Both the position numbers and the translations under genes were made by a program. Shown here piece after piece: positions 1 to 7,435 of a DNA stretch of 64,000 bases. How positions within the stretch are numbered: the first letter of the stretch is position 1; each line of letters begins with the position of its first letter. The notes beneath the pieces were generated by a model that was given only the letters and a program-made list of their open reading frames with translations, ran no database searches and was not told where the DNA came from. Origin of the DNA: Nocardiopsis endophytica (GTDB lineage: Bacteria; Actinomycetota; Actinomycetes; Streptosporangiales; Streptosporangiaceae); contig NZ_JAQFWQ010000019.1 in the NCBI RefSeq assembly GCF_027706725.1, positions 1 through 64,000 on the forward strand. The letters run 5' to 3'.

Positions 1-41
1 GCTCCTAGCGGTCAGCACACCTACGAGAAGTTGCACTGAAC

Positions 42-87
42 AGTAGAAACCACCGACACGATAAGCCCGACTTCCCCGAGATCAACA
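42..87 (-). repeat. Palindromic repeat family B2, partial copy
   Basis: The right part (about 54-87) is the reverse complement of the left arm of the copy at 55969-56034, ending TTCCCCGAGATCAACA. The other arm, towards position 42, is only weakly similar, so this copy looks decayed. No gene is visible in 1-110. Confidence 0.6.
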
Positions 88-112
88 CCAGTGCGCCCCG
101 CACCGCTGCTCC

Positions 113-181
113 CTCGTTGATCCCGGGAGAATGGACGCTAAAACCGGCCTGGTAGGGGCGTTTTCCCCGAGATCAACGAGG
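113..181. repeat. Palindromic repeat family B1
   Basis: Imperfect inverted repeat running from CTCGTTGATC to GATCAACGAGG, with the inner parts GACGCTAAAACC and AGGGGCGTTTTCCCCG. The same sequence with small changes occurs at 29703-29770 and 55875-55942. Probably a terminator-like or REP-like intergenic element. Confidence 0.75.
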
Positions 182-614
182 AGGGGCACCGGGGGTGCGG
201 GCGCCACGAGCGCGGGCGGGCACGGGCCTTCAGTACCGCGCTGCCGCCCGGACCGCGAGGAGGCCCGCCGCCCGGCAAGCAGCGTCGGGGAACCGCCCCG
301 CTCGCTCCGTCGCTGCCATCCACGTCGGCCACGCACACGCTCACCGCCCGACAGCGCTGCCTGAAGGGCCGCCACCTCTCCTCGTCGCCGCCTTCAACCC
401 CACACTCCGACGGCCCACCACCCGGCCGGGGTCCGTGAGCGGGGTACCGGCCGAGCCGCCCGCCCGGACCGGGGAACCCGAAACCTGAGCGGCACCTGAA
501 GTGCCGTTCCACCCGAGGCCGTCGGGGCCCCGCCGATCCGGTGCGGCGGCGCACCCGCGCCTGGGGATGGCCCTTCTGCGCAGGTGGTGGGGCCCATGTG
601 GGTACAGAGCACCT
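182..614. other. Gap without a supported gene
   Basis: About 430 bases with open frames on both strands, but the translations are Arg/Pro/Gly-rich and resemble no protein family, as expected of shadow frames in very GC-rich DNA. I see no RNA gene or clear promoter here. Confidence 0.6.
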
Positions 615-986
615 ATGAGCCTGCTGCTGATGGTGCTGGCACTCCTGGGGGCGCTCGTCGTGCTCGGGGGCGGGGGGCTGGTGCTGGACCGGCTGCTGCG
701 CGAGGTGGAGGGGCGCCGTGGGCCGCCCCGGGCCGCCGCCGTGGAGACGGGCGCGTCCGGCCCTGCCGGCCCGGGGGAGGGCGGCTACAGCGTGCTGGAG
801 GGAGCCGAAAGGGACGGCGCGCGCGACTCGCCCTCCGTTCCGGCGCCCACCCTCGCCCGGGTCCGGGAACTGCTCGCCCTGGGCAGGGGCGTGGAGGCCG
901 TGCGGGTGATGCGCGACGAGACCGGCATGGACCAGAGCGCCGCCCGGGACGCGGTGGAGGACGTCCGCCGGGGGCGGCTCGGCTGA
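615..986 (+). CDS. Small membrane protein with L7/L12-like C-terminal segment
   Basis: A 123-residue protein. Residues 1-24 form one hydrophobic membrane segment (SLLLMVLALLGALVVL). A variable Gly/Ala/Pro linker follows. The last 40 residues (LARVRELLALGRGVEAVRVM, then RDETGMDQSAARDAVEDV) resemble the ribosomal protein L7/L12 C-terminal fold, in which a helix is followed by TGxxxxxAxxxV. Similar membrane-anchored proteins occur across actinomycetes and have no known function. ATG 615 was chosen because it starts directly at the membrane helix; an upstream in-frame ATG at 567 would add Arg/Trp-rich residues. The ribosome-binding site is weak. Confidence 0.7.
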   Translation: MSLLLMVLALLGALVVLGGGGLVLDRLLREVEGRRGPPRAAAVETGASGPAGPGEGGYSVLEGAERDGARDSPSVPAPTLARVRELLALGRGVEAVRVMRDETGMDQSAARDAVEDVRRGRLG

Positions 987-1013
987 AGGCCCGACGCCCG
1001 AGGGGCCTTCGGG

Positions 1014-1133
1014 CGCACCGGGGTCGCGCTTGCCGGGGCCGTACCTGCCGGGGTCGCGCTTGCCGGGGCTGCGCTTGCCAGGGCCGAATCGGCCGGGGCC
1101 GTACCTGCCAGGGCCCCACTCGCCAGGCCCCCA
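1014..1133. repeat. 15-bp tandem repeat, about 8 units
   Basis: Degenerate 15-bp units of the type CTTGCCGGGGCCGTA, clearest at 1029-1133 (seven units) with one more weak unit before. It lies between two convergent gene ends (986 and 1144). The plus-strand reading would give LPGxx repeats, but that frame is antisense to the next gene, so I treat it as non-coding. Confidence 0.75.
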
Positions 1134-1143
1134 GCCGAGCGGG

Positions 1144-2214
1144 TCAGCCCTTGCGGCGGCGGCCCTTGTAGCCCAGGACGCCCATCCGCACCCGGCGGTT
1201 GGGCGCCAGCGGCGCGGCGAACAGCAGCAGGAGCATCAGCACCAGCATCAGGACGGCCGGGGACACCGACGAGGACAGGTCCTGCTCGACGGCGGCGCTG
1301 TCGGTCTGCGGGCCGTCCCCGTCTCCGCCGCCCTCGCCCGGGCCCACCGAGGGCAGTTCGGCCAGGCCGTCGTCGTCCTCAGGGTCGAGCGACGGCAGGT
1401 CCGGTGCGCCGGTGGGCAGCGACGGACGGTCGCGCGGCGTGTCCGGGGCCGTGGGGCGGTCGGGCGAGGGCCTGCCGGGACCGGAGGAACCGCTGTCTCC
1501 GCTCCCGCCGCGGCCGCCGCCGGTGCCGCCCTTGTCGTCCTTCTTCTCCCCGCCCTTGCCGTCCTTCTTGCCGCCGCCGTCGGAGTCCCCGCCCTTCCCG
1601 TCCTCGGTGGACGTCTCCTCCGGGCCGTCGGAGTCGTCGCCGGTCGGCGTCGGGGACGGGGTCCCGCTGGAGGTGGGCGTGGGCGTGGGGGTCGGTGTGG
1701 GCGTCGGCGTGGGGGACTCGGGCGGGTCAGTCGGGGTGGGCGTCGGAGTGGGGGTGGGGGTAGGAGTCGGGGTCGGTGTGGGCGTCGGGGACGGCTCGGC
1801 CTCCTCCACGCGCACCTGCGCCGGCTCGGACTGCGCGACCGCGCGCTCCTCCTCGGGGACCTCCCCGCAGGCCTGGTCCTCGGCAACCGCGGCGTACAGC
1901 ACCGTGGCGGTGACCGCCGTGTCCTCCTCGGGCGCACCGGTCACCGGCGCCTGCATCGGTGCGGCGTCCGCGTCCGCCTCGCCCACCGTGAAGCCGCCGT
2001 CGACCGAGGGGGCGTACACGCAGACCTTCTGCGCCCCGGGCACGGTGGGGGTCGCGGTGAGGGTCAGCTCGACGGTCCCGCCCGGCTCCACGACGGCCTC
2101 GCCCGGGGCGAGCTCCACGGCCAGCGGCGCCGACGCCGCGGCGGGCGGTGCGATCGCGACCAGGGTGGACCCGATGAACACGGTGGTCAGCGGGATGCCG
2201 GCGGCGGCGCGCAT
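1144..2214 (-). CDS. Secreted, membrane-anchored protein with Thr-Pro repeats
   Basis: A 356-residue protein of unknown function. Residues 1-28 form a signal peptide ending PAAASA. Residues 30-160 look like a beta-sandwich domain with two cysteines. Residues 165-220 are Thr-Pro dipeptide repeats interrupted by DPPESP, followed by an acidic Gly/Lys/Asp/Ser-rich stretch. Near the C-terminus a membrane helix (SPAVLMLVLMLLLLFAAPLA) precedes a basic tail, so the protein would be held in the membrane with the PT stalk crossing the wall. The repeat DNA is likely to vary in length between strains. No sortase motif is visible. Confidence 0.75.
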   Translation of the reverse strand: MRAAAGIPLTTVFIGSTLVAIAPPAAASAPLAVELAPGEAVVEPGGTVELTLTATPTVPGAQKVCVYAPSVDGGFTVGEADADAAPMQAPVTGAPEEDTAVTATVLYAAVAEDQACGEVPEEERAVAQSEPAQVRVEEAEPSPTPTPTPTPTPTPTPTPTPTDPPESPTPTPTPTPTPTPTSSGTPSPTPTGDDSDGPEETSTEDGKGGDSDGGGKKDGKGGEKKDDKGGTGGGRGGSGDSGSSGPGRPSPDRPTAPDTPRDRPSLPTGAPDLPSLDPEDDDGLAELPSVGPGEGGGDGDGPQTDSAAVEQDLSSSVSPAVLMLVLMLLLLFAAPLAPNRRVRMGVLGYKGRRRKG

Positions 2215-2444
2215 GAGGTCGCCTCCTCGGGGACTCCTCGGGGAGCTGCTGCGGTCTGCGCAAGCATCCTAGGCCCTCGCGGCGGCCGACACGAGGCCCA
2301 GGGCCCCGGTGCGACCCCGCGGACCTGCGCGGAGCCGTACCGGAGCCGCACCGCAGCCGTACCGGCGTCGAGACGCAGCCGCACCGCAGACGCACCGGAG
2401 CCGAGACGGGGCGCCCCCCGGGGGCGATCCCGAGGGCGGCCGGG

Positions 2445-3269
2445 TCAGCGGTCGGCCGGGGCGGGCTCCTGTGCGGCCGTCCCGGCGTCCGCGCCTCCCG
2501 TGCCTCCTGCGCTTCCCGCGCTTCCCGCGCCTCCCGCGCCTCCCGCGCCCTCCGCGGCGGCGTCGCCGGCACCGGAGGCCTTGGCGGTGTCCGGGACGAA
2601 CCGGTAGCCCACGTTGCGCACGGTGCCGATGAGCGACTCGTACTCGGCGCCGAGCTTGGCGCGCAGCCGCCGCACGTGCACGTCGATGGTGCGGGTGCCG
2701 CCGAAGTAGTCGTAGCCCCAGACCTCCTGCAGCAGCTGGGCCCGGGTGAACACCCGGCCCGGGTGCTGGGCCAGGAACTTCAGCAGCTCGAACTCCTTGA
2801 AGGTCAGGTCCAGGATGCGCCCGCGCAGCCGGGCGATGTAGGTGGCCTCGTCGATGACCAGGTCGCCGCGGCGGATCTCGTCGGGGTCGTCGGTCCCGGC
2901 GTCGGCCTGGCCCACGGCGAGCCGGAGCCGCGCCTCCACCTCGGCCGGCCCGGCCGTGGTGAGCAGGAAGTCGTCCACCTGCCAGTCCGGGGTGAGCGCG
3001 GCGGCGCCGCCCTCGGTGAGCACCGCGATCAGCGGGCAGTCCAGTCCCGTGGTGTCCAGCAGGCGGCAGAAGTTGCGGGCGGAGGCCAGGTCGCTGCGGG
3101 CGTCCACGAGGACGGCGTCCACGGCGCCCCCCGCGCGCTCGGCGCCCGCGGCCAGGAGCGCCCCGGGCTCGGCCGGGGCCACGCGCACCGAGTGGAGGAG
3201 GAGACCGAGGGCGGGCAGCACGTGGTCGGACGGTTCGTTGGAGTTCGTCAGTAGCAGCAGGTGGCTCAT
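2445..3269 (-). CDS. glnR: GlnR, nitrogen-response regulator (OmpR family)
   Basis: A 274-residue atypical response regulator. The N-terminal receiver-like domain (1-120: [34 protein letters not shown]) and the winged-helix DNA-binding domain (about 140-235: [40 protein letters not shown]) match the GlnR family closely. In Streptomyces GlnR controls nitrogen assimilation genes such as glnA, amtB and nir. It lacks the full phosphorylation pocket of usual receivers. An odd feature is the final 40 residues, a Gly/Ala/Ser tail that varies between species. It is transcribed divergently from a MoaD-like gene, as I recall for Streptomyces. Confidence 0.92.
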   Translation of the reverse strand: MSHLLLLTNSNEPSDHVLPALGLLLHSVRVAPAEPGALLAAGAERAGGAVDAVLVDARSDLASARNFCRLLDTTGLDCPLIAVLTEGGAAALTPDWQVDDFLLTTAGPAEVEARLRLAVGQADAGTDDPDEIRRGDLVIDEATYIARLRGRILDLTFKEFELLKFLAQHPGRVFTRAQLLQEVWGYDYFGGTRTIDVHVRRLRAKLGAEYESLIGTVRNVGYRFVPDTAKASGAGDAAAEGAGGAGGAGSAGSAGGTGGADAGTAAQEPAPADR

Positions 3270-3378
3270 GCGTCTCTTCCCGTCACCCCGCCGTGAAGCG
3301 GTCGATCGAAGGCGCCGTTGCCCCCGGTGGAGAATTCGATTCGTTCATGCCTCCGAGAAGCTCAAGGATAATCAATCC

Positions 3379-3639
3379 ATGGTGAGCGGAACCATCAGGT
3401 ACTGGGCCGCGGCGAAAGAGGCCGCGGGAACGGCCGAGGAGCCCTACGAGGCCACGACCCTGGCCGAGGCGCTGGAGGCGGCGCGCGCCGGGCGTCCGGG
3501 CGACGACCGGCTCGCTCGGGTGCTGGAGCGCTCGTCCTTCCTCGTCGACGAGCGGCCGGTGGGCTCGCGCCCGCACGCCGAGGTCTTCCTCACACAGGGC
3601 GGTGTGGTGGAGGTCCTTCCGCCGTTCGCGGGCGGGTGA
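3379..3639 (+). CDS. MoaD/ThiS-family sulfur-carrier protein
   Basis: An 86-residue beta-grasp protein ending in the Gly-Gly that such carriers use to accept sulfur as a thiocarboxylate (VVEVLPPFAGG). Members deliver sulfur in molybdopterin, thiamin or other cofactor synthesis. Which pathway this one serves cannot be told from the window, because no moaE, thiG or E1-like partner is nearby. Start ATG 3379 or GTG 3382; the ribosome-binding site is weak. Divergent from glnR. Confidence 0.8.
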   Translation: MVSGTIRYWAAAKEAAGTAEEPYEATTLAEALEAARAGRPGDDRLARVLERSSFLVDERPVGSRPHAEVFLTQGGVVEVLPPFAGG

Positions 3640-3761
3640 TCTGATTCGGGTGTGCCCTTGCGGGGGTATCGAGGCCGACCGGAACCAGGCCAAAAGGCGA
3701 GCCGGAACCCAAGAAGCAAGCAGGAACCAAGGACCAAGCAGGAACCAAGAGGGAGGGCGCG

Positions 3762-4037
3762 GTGGCGGCGTCCGACGGTGTGGGCCCCGGCGGGGCCCCG
3801 CGCATCAGCATGCTCGGCAGGCCCGGGTGCCACCTGTGCGAGGAGGCGCTGGAGGTGATCCGGCGCGTCGCCGGGGAGCTGGGGGTGGGCTATGAGGTCC
3901 GCGACCTCGACGAGAGCCCGCCCGCCGAGCGCGACGAGTACTGGGAGCGGATCCCGGTCACCTTCGTCGACGGGGCCCCGCACGACTTCTGGCGGGTGAG
4001 CGAGAAGCGCCTGCGGGCCGCGCTCACCGGCTCCTAG
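3762..4037 (+). CDS. Glutaredoxin-family protein
   Basis: A 91-residue small thiol protein of the glutaredoxin/DUF836 type, with the redox motif GCHLC near residue 23, a cis-proline region IPVTF and a C-terminal helix. It starts at GTG 3762 after the strong site GAGGGAGG. The 80 bases before it contain short repeats of AGCAGGAACCAAG. It lies just before the redox regulator gene rex, in keeping with a role in thiol redox balance. Confidence 0.85.
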   Translation: MAASDGVGPGGAPRISMLGRPGCHLCEEALEVIRRVAGELGVGYEVRDLDESPPAERDEYWERIPVTFVDGAPHDFWRVSEKRLRAALTGS

Positions 4038-4066
4038 CAGGGGCGGGTCCGGAACGGGGCCCTACT

Positions 4067-4084
4067 TTGTGCGTACTTTCACAA
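4067..4084. promoter_or_regulatory. Rex operator (ROP) upstream of rex
   Basis: TTGTGCGTACTTTCACAA is an inverted repeat close to the known Rex site TGTGAANNNNTTCACA; the right half-site is exact and the left has CG for AA. It lies 84 bases before the rex start. Rex is known to repress its own rex-hem operon in Streptomyces when NADH is low. Confidence 0.8.
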
Positions 4085-4167
4085 GGGCGTAATCTGAAGG
4101 TCGAGAATCCGCCGCCGCGGGGGTCTGGACGGCGCGTCGCCGCCCCGTCCGCGAGACCATCCGGGAC

Positions 4168-4920
4168 ATGACGGCACGGACCCACGACCCGACGACCGCC
4201 GTTCAGGAGCGCACGCCCGTGACCCCCCGTTCACCCCGCCCCAGGGACAGGGGCATCCCCGAGGCGACGGTCGCCCGGCTCCCGGTCTACCTCCGCGCCC
4301 TGCAGGGGATGGCCGAGCGGGGGATCCTCACCGTCTCCTCGGAGGACCTCGCCACCATCGCGGGGGTGAACTCGGCCAAGCTCCGCAAGGACCTGTCGCA
4401 CCTGGGCTCCTACGGCACCCGCGGGGTCGGCTACGACGTCGACTACCTCGTGTACCAGATCTCCCGTGAGCTTGGTCTCACCCAGGACTGGACCGTGGCC
4501 ATAGCCGGGGTCGGCAACCTGGGCCGCGCGCTGGCCAACTACGGGGGCTTCGGCACCAGGGGCTTCCGCATCGCCGCGCTCTTCGACGCCGACCGGCGCG
4601 TGGTGGGCGACGAGGTCGCCGGACTGGTGGTGCGGCATATTGACACACTGGAGGACGTTGTCGGTTCCGAGGGCGTCTCCATCGGCGTGATCGCCACCCC
4701 CGCCGCCTCGGCGCAGGGCGTGTGCGACCGCTTCGTGGAGGCGGGGGTCACCAGCGTGCTGAACTTCGCGCCGGTCGTCCTCAATGTGCCCCCGGCCGTC
4801 GATGTGCGTAAGGTCGATCTGTCCATCGAACTGCAGATCCTGGCCTTCCACGAGCAGCGGAAGGCCGACGGGCAGGCGCCCCCCGAGGCGGGGTGGATCG
4901 ACGCGACGGAGAAGACGTGA
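4168..4920 (+). CDS. rex: Rex, redox-sensing transcriptional repressor
   Basis: A 250-residue repressor. Residues 28-100 form the winged-helix domain with the Rex signature INSAKLRKD-type segment (GVNSAKLRKDLSHLGSYGTR). The Rossmann domain follows (VAIAGVGNLGRALANYGGF, about 107-125) and binds NADH/NAD+, and a C-terminal helix supports dimer formation. Rex senses the NADH/NAD+ ratio and controls respiratory genes. It is first in an apparent operon with hemA, hemC, hemD and hemB and has its operator just upstream. A GTG at 4219 is an alternative start that would drop a variable N-terminal tail. Confidence 0.95.
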   Translation: MTARTHDPTTAVQERTPVTPRSPRPRDRGIPEATVARLPVYLRALQGMAERGILTVSSEDLATIAGVNSAKLRKDLSHLGSYGTRGVGYDVDYLVYQISRELGLTQDWTVAIAGVGNLGRALANYGGFGTRGFRIAALFDADRRVVGDEVAGLVVRHIDTLEDVVGSEGVSIGVIATPAASAQGVCDRFVEAGVTSVLNFAPVVLNVPPAVDVRKVDLSIELQILAFHEQRKADGQAPPEAGWIDATEKT

Positions 4921-4957
4921 CCGCGACCGCCACCGCGATCGCCGCATTGGAGTGCAG

Positions 4958-6418
4958 ATGAGTGTCCTCGCCGTTGGGCTGAGCCACCGGAGCTCGCCCG
5001 TGGCGCTGTTGGAGCGTGCCGCGCTGAGCGGTGAAGAGCGCCTCAAACTCATGTCGGAGATGGCGGCGTCCCCTGCGGTGGGCGAGGTCCTGATGGTCTC
5101 CACCTGCAACCGCACCGAGGTCTACGCCGAGGTGGACCGCTTCCACCCGGCCCTGAACGCCATCACCTCCCTGCTGTCCGAGCGCACCGGGGTGTCCATG
5201 GGCGAGCTCACCGAGCACGCCTACGTGCACTACGAGGAGCGCGCCGTCCAGCACCTGTTCTCCGTCGCCTGCGGCCTGGACTCGATGGTCGTCGGCGAGG
5301 GGCAGATCCTCGGCCAGGTGCGCAACGCCCTCAAGGACGCCCAGCACGGCGGCACCCTCGGCCGCGTCCTCAACGACCTGGGCCAGCGCGCCCTGCGGGT
5401 GGGCAAGCGCGCGCACACCGAGACCCACCTGGACCACGCCGGCGCCGACATGGTGACCCTGGGGCTGGAGGTCGCCCTGGAGCGGCTGCGCCCCGGTGCC
5501 GGTGCCGCGGGCGCCGTGGCCGCCGCGCCCGCCTCCTGCCCGGCCGGGGCCGCGGGGCCGCTGGCCGACGAGGCCGACGCCGCCGTTCCCGAGCCGCAGG
5601 CGCTGACCGGCGTGCGCGTACTGGTGCTGGGCGCCGGGTCGATGAGCGCCCTGGCCGCCAACACCGTCGCCCGCCAGGGCGCCACCTCGGTCGCGGTGGC
5701 CAACCGCACCGCCGAGCGCGCCGAGCGCCTCGCCGAGTGCCTCACCGAGGCCTACGAGCCGATGGTCGGCCGCGCCGTCCCCTTCGACCGGGCCGCCTCC
5801 GCCGTCGCCGACGCCGACCTGGTGATCTCCTGCACCGGCGCCCAGGGCCTGGTGCTCACCGCCGAGGACGTGCGCGCCGCCCTGGAGGCCGCCCCGCGCC
5901 GCACCCGGCCGGTCGTCTTCCTCGACCTGGCGCTGCCCCGGGACGTCGACGAGGCCGTCCGCGACCTGCCCGGCGCCGAGCTGGTCGACATCGAGGACCT
6001 GCGCCGCGCCGCCGCCGAGGGCGCGCCCGGCGCCGACGGCGGCTCCGGGGCCGTCCCGGTGGTCCGCCGGATCGTCGAGGAGGAGGTCGCCGAGTACGAG
6101 GCGGTGCGCCGCGCCGACCTGGTGGCCCCCACCGTGGTGGCGCTGCGCGCCAAGGCCAACGAGGTCCTGGAGGGCGAGCTGTCCCGCCTGGAGGGCCGCC
6201 TGCCCGACCTGGGCGACCGGGAGCGCGAGGAGATCACCCGCGCCATGCGCCGGGTCGTCGACAAGCTGATGCACCAGCCGACGGTGCGGGTCAAGGAGCT
6301 GGCCGCCCGTCCCGGCGGCGACGCCTACGGGGACGCGCTGCGCGAGCTGTTCGGGCTCGACCCCGCCGCCCCCGACGCCGTCCGCCGCCCCGAGCCCGTC
6401 GCAGGGGAGGACGCGTGA
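4958..6418 (+). CDS. hemA: Glutamyl-tRNA reductase HemA
   Basis: A 486-residue enzyme that reduces glutamyl-tRNA(Glu) with NADPH to glutamate-1-semialdehyde, the first committed step of C5 tetrapyrrole synthesis. The catalytic cysteine lies in STCNRTEVY (about residue 50), GEGQILGQV is present, the Rossmann domain has VLGAGSM, and the C-terminal dimerisation helices are complete. A 35-residue Ala/Pro-rich insertion lies before the NADPH domain, usual for actinomycetes. ATG 4958 follows GGAG at 4949; the longer upstream frame overlaps rex and is not used. The stop overlaps the hemC start (GTGA). Confidence 0.95.
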   Translation: MSVLAVGLSHRSSPVALLERAALSGEERLKLMSEMAASPAVGEVLMVSTCNRTEVYAEVDRFHPALNAITSLLSERTGVSMGELTEHAYVHYEERAVQHLFSVACGLDSMVVGEGQILGQVRNALKDAQHGGTLGRVLNDLGQRALRVGKRAHTETHLDHAGADMVTLGLEVALERLRPGAGAAGAVAAAPASCPAGAAGPLADEADAAVPEPQALTGVRVLVLGAGSMSALAANTVARQGATSVAVANRTAERAERLAECLTEAYEPMVGRAVPFDRAASAVADADLVISCTGAQGLVLTAEDVRAALEAAPRRTRPVVFLDLALPRDVDEAVRDLPGAELVDIEDLRRAAAEGAPGADGGSGAVPVVRRIVEEEVAEYEAVRRADLVAPTVVALRAKANEVLEGELSRLEGRLPDLGDREREEITRAMRRVVDKLMHQPTVRVKELAARPGGDAYGDALRELFGLDPAAPDAVRRPEPVAGEDA

Positions 6419-7413
6419 GCACCGAGGACGGCCGCCGGCCGGGCACCGCCCGGCTCGGCACCCGCCGCAGCACCATGGCCACCACCCAGTCCCGGCTGGT
6501 CGCCGACGCGATCACCGAGCGCACCGGGGTCCCGGTGGAGCTGGAGCTGATCACCAGCTTCGGCGACGTCACCCGCGCCCACCTGACCCAGCTCGGCGGC
6601 ACCGGCGTGTTCGTCAGCGCCCTGCGCGACGCCCTGCTGGACGGGGGCGTGGACTTCGCCGTGCACTCGCTCAAGGACCTGCCCACCGCCCCCGCCGAGG
6701 GGCTGGTGCTGGCCGCGGTCACCGAGCGGGACGACCCGCGCGACGCGCTGTGCGCCCGCGACGGCCTGACCCTCGACGCGCTCCCGGCCGGGGCGCGCGT
6801 GGGCACCGGGTCGCCGCGCCGCGTCGCCCAGCTCGCCGCGCACCGCCCCGACCTGGTCTACGTGCCCATCCGCGGCAACGCCGAGACCCGCCTGGGCAAG
6901 GTGGCCTCCGGCGAGGTCGACGCGGTGGTGCTGGCCTACGCCGGGCTGGTGCGGGTCGACCGCCTGGACGCGGTCACCGACGTCCTCGACCCCGACCGGG
7001 TGCTGCCCGCCCCCGGGCAGGGCGCGCTGGCCGTGGAGTGCCGCGCCGACCGCGCCGGCGCCGACCTGGCCTACCTGTCCGCGGTCGACCACACCGCCAC
7101 CCGGCTGGCCGTCACCGCCGAGCGGACCGTGCTGGCCGAGCTGGAGGCCGGGTGCGCCGCGCCGGTCGGCGCCCACGCCCGGCTGGAGGGCGGGGTGCTG
7201 CGCCTGGAGGCGGCCGTGGCCTCCACCGACGGGTCCCGCCAGGTGCGCGCCGCGCGCACCGCCGAGATGGACGTGGACCCGGCCTCCCTGAAGGCCGCCG
7301 CGGACCTGGGGCGGGAGCTGGCCCGCTCGATGATCGCCGACGGGGCCGACCGGATCGTGGCCGATCCGGGGGAGATCGGGGGCGGCGCCGCCGGACCGGG
7401 CGCCGGAGCATGA
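6415..7413 (+). CDS. hemC: Porphobilinogen deaminase HemC
   Basis: A 332-residue enzyme that joins four porphobilinogen molecules into hydroxymethylbilane. The dipyrromethane cofactor attaches to Cys in LEAGCAAPVGA (about residue 245). Substrate-binding segments HSLKDLP, VGTGSPRR and RGNAETRL are all present. The GTG start overlaps the hemA stop by four bases, which indicates translational coupling. Confidence 0.95.
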   Translation: MSTEDGRRPGTARLGTRRSTMATTQSRLVADAITERTGVPVELELITSFGDVTRAHLTQLGGTGVFVSALRDALLDGGVDFAVHSLKDLPTAPAEGLVLAAVTERDDPRDALCARDGLTLDALPAGARVGTGSPRRVAQLAAHRPDLVYVPIRGNAETRLGKVASGEVDAVVLAYAGLVRVDRLDAVTDVLDPDRVLPAPGQGALAVECRADRAGADLAYLSAVDHTATRLAVTAERTVLAELEAGCAAPVGAHARLEGGVLRLEAAVASTDGSRQVRAARTAEMDVDPASLKAAADLGRELARSMIADGADRIVADPGEIGGGAAGPGAGA

Positions 7414-7435
7414 GACCACGAGGAGCGTGCGCACG

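Noticed and set aside
1651-1790. Possible CRISPR-like array in the GTGGGCGTCGG repeats
   Set aside because: These are Thr-Pro codon repeats of the surface-protein gene, with no spacers and no cas genes in the window.
1030-2607. Long plus-strand frame of 525 codons
   Set aside because: Antisense to the PT-repeat protein and reading through the 15-bp repeats; Arg/Gly-rich with no family likeness.
4784-4957. Longer hemA start
   Set aside because: The upstream extension lies in the rex coding sequence; ATG 4958 has a proper ribosome-binding site and matches the family start.
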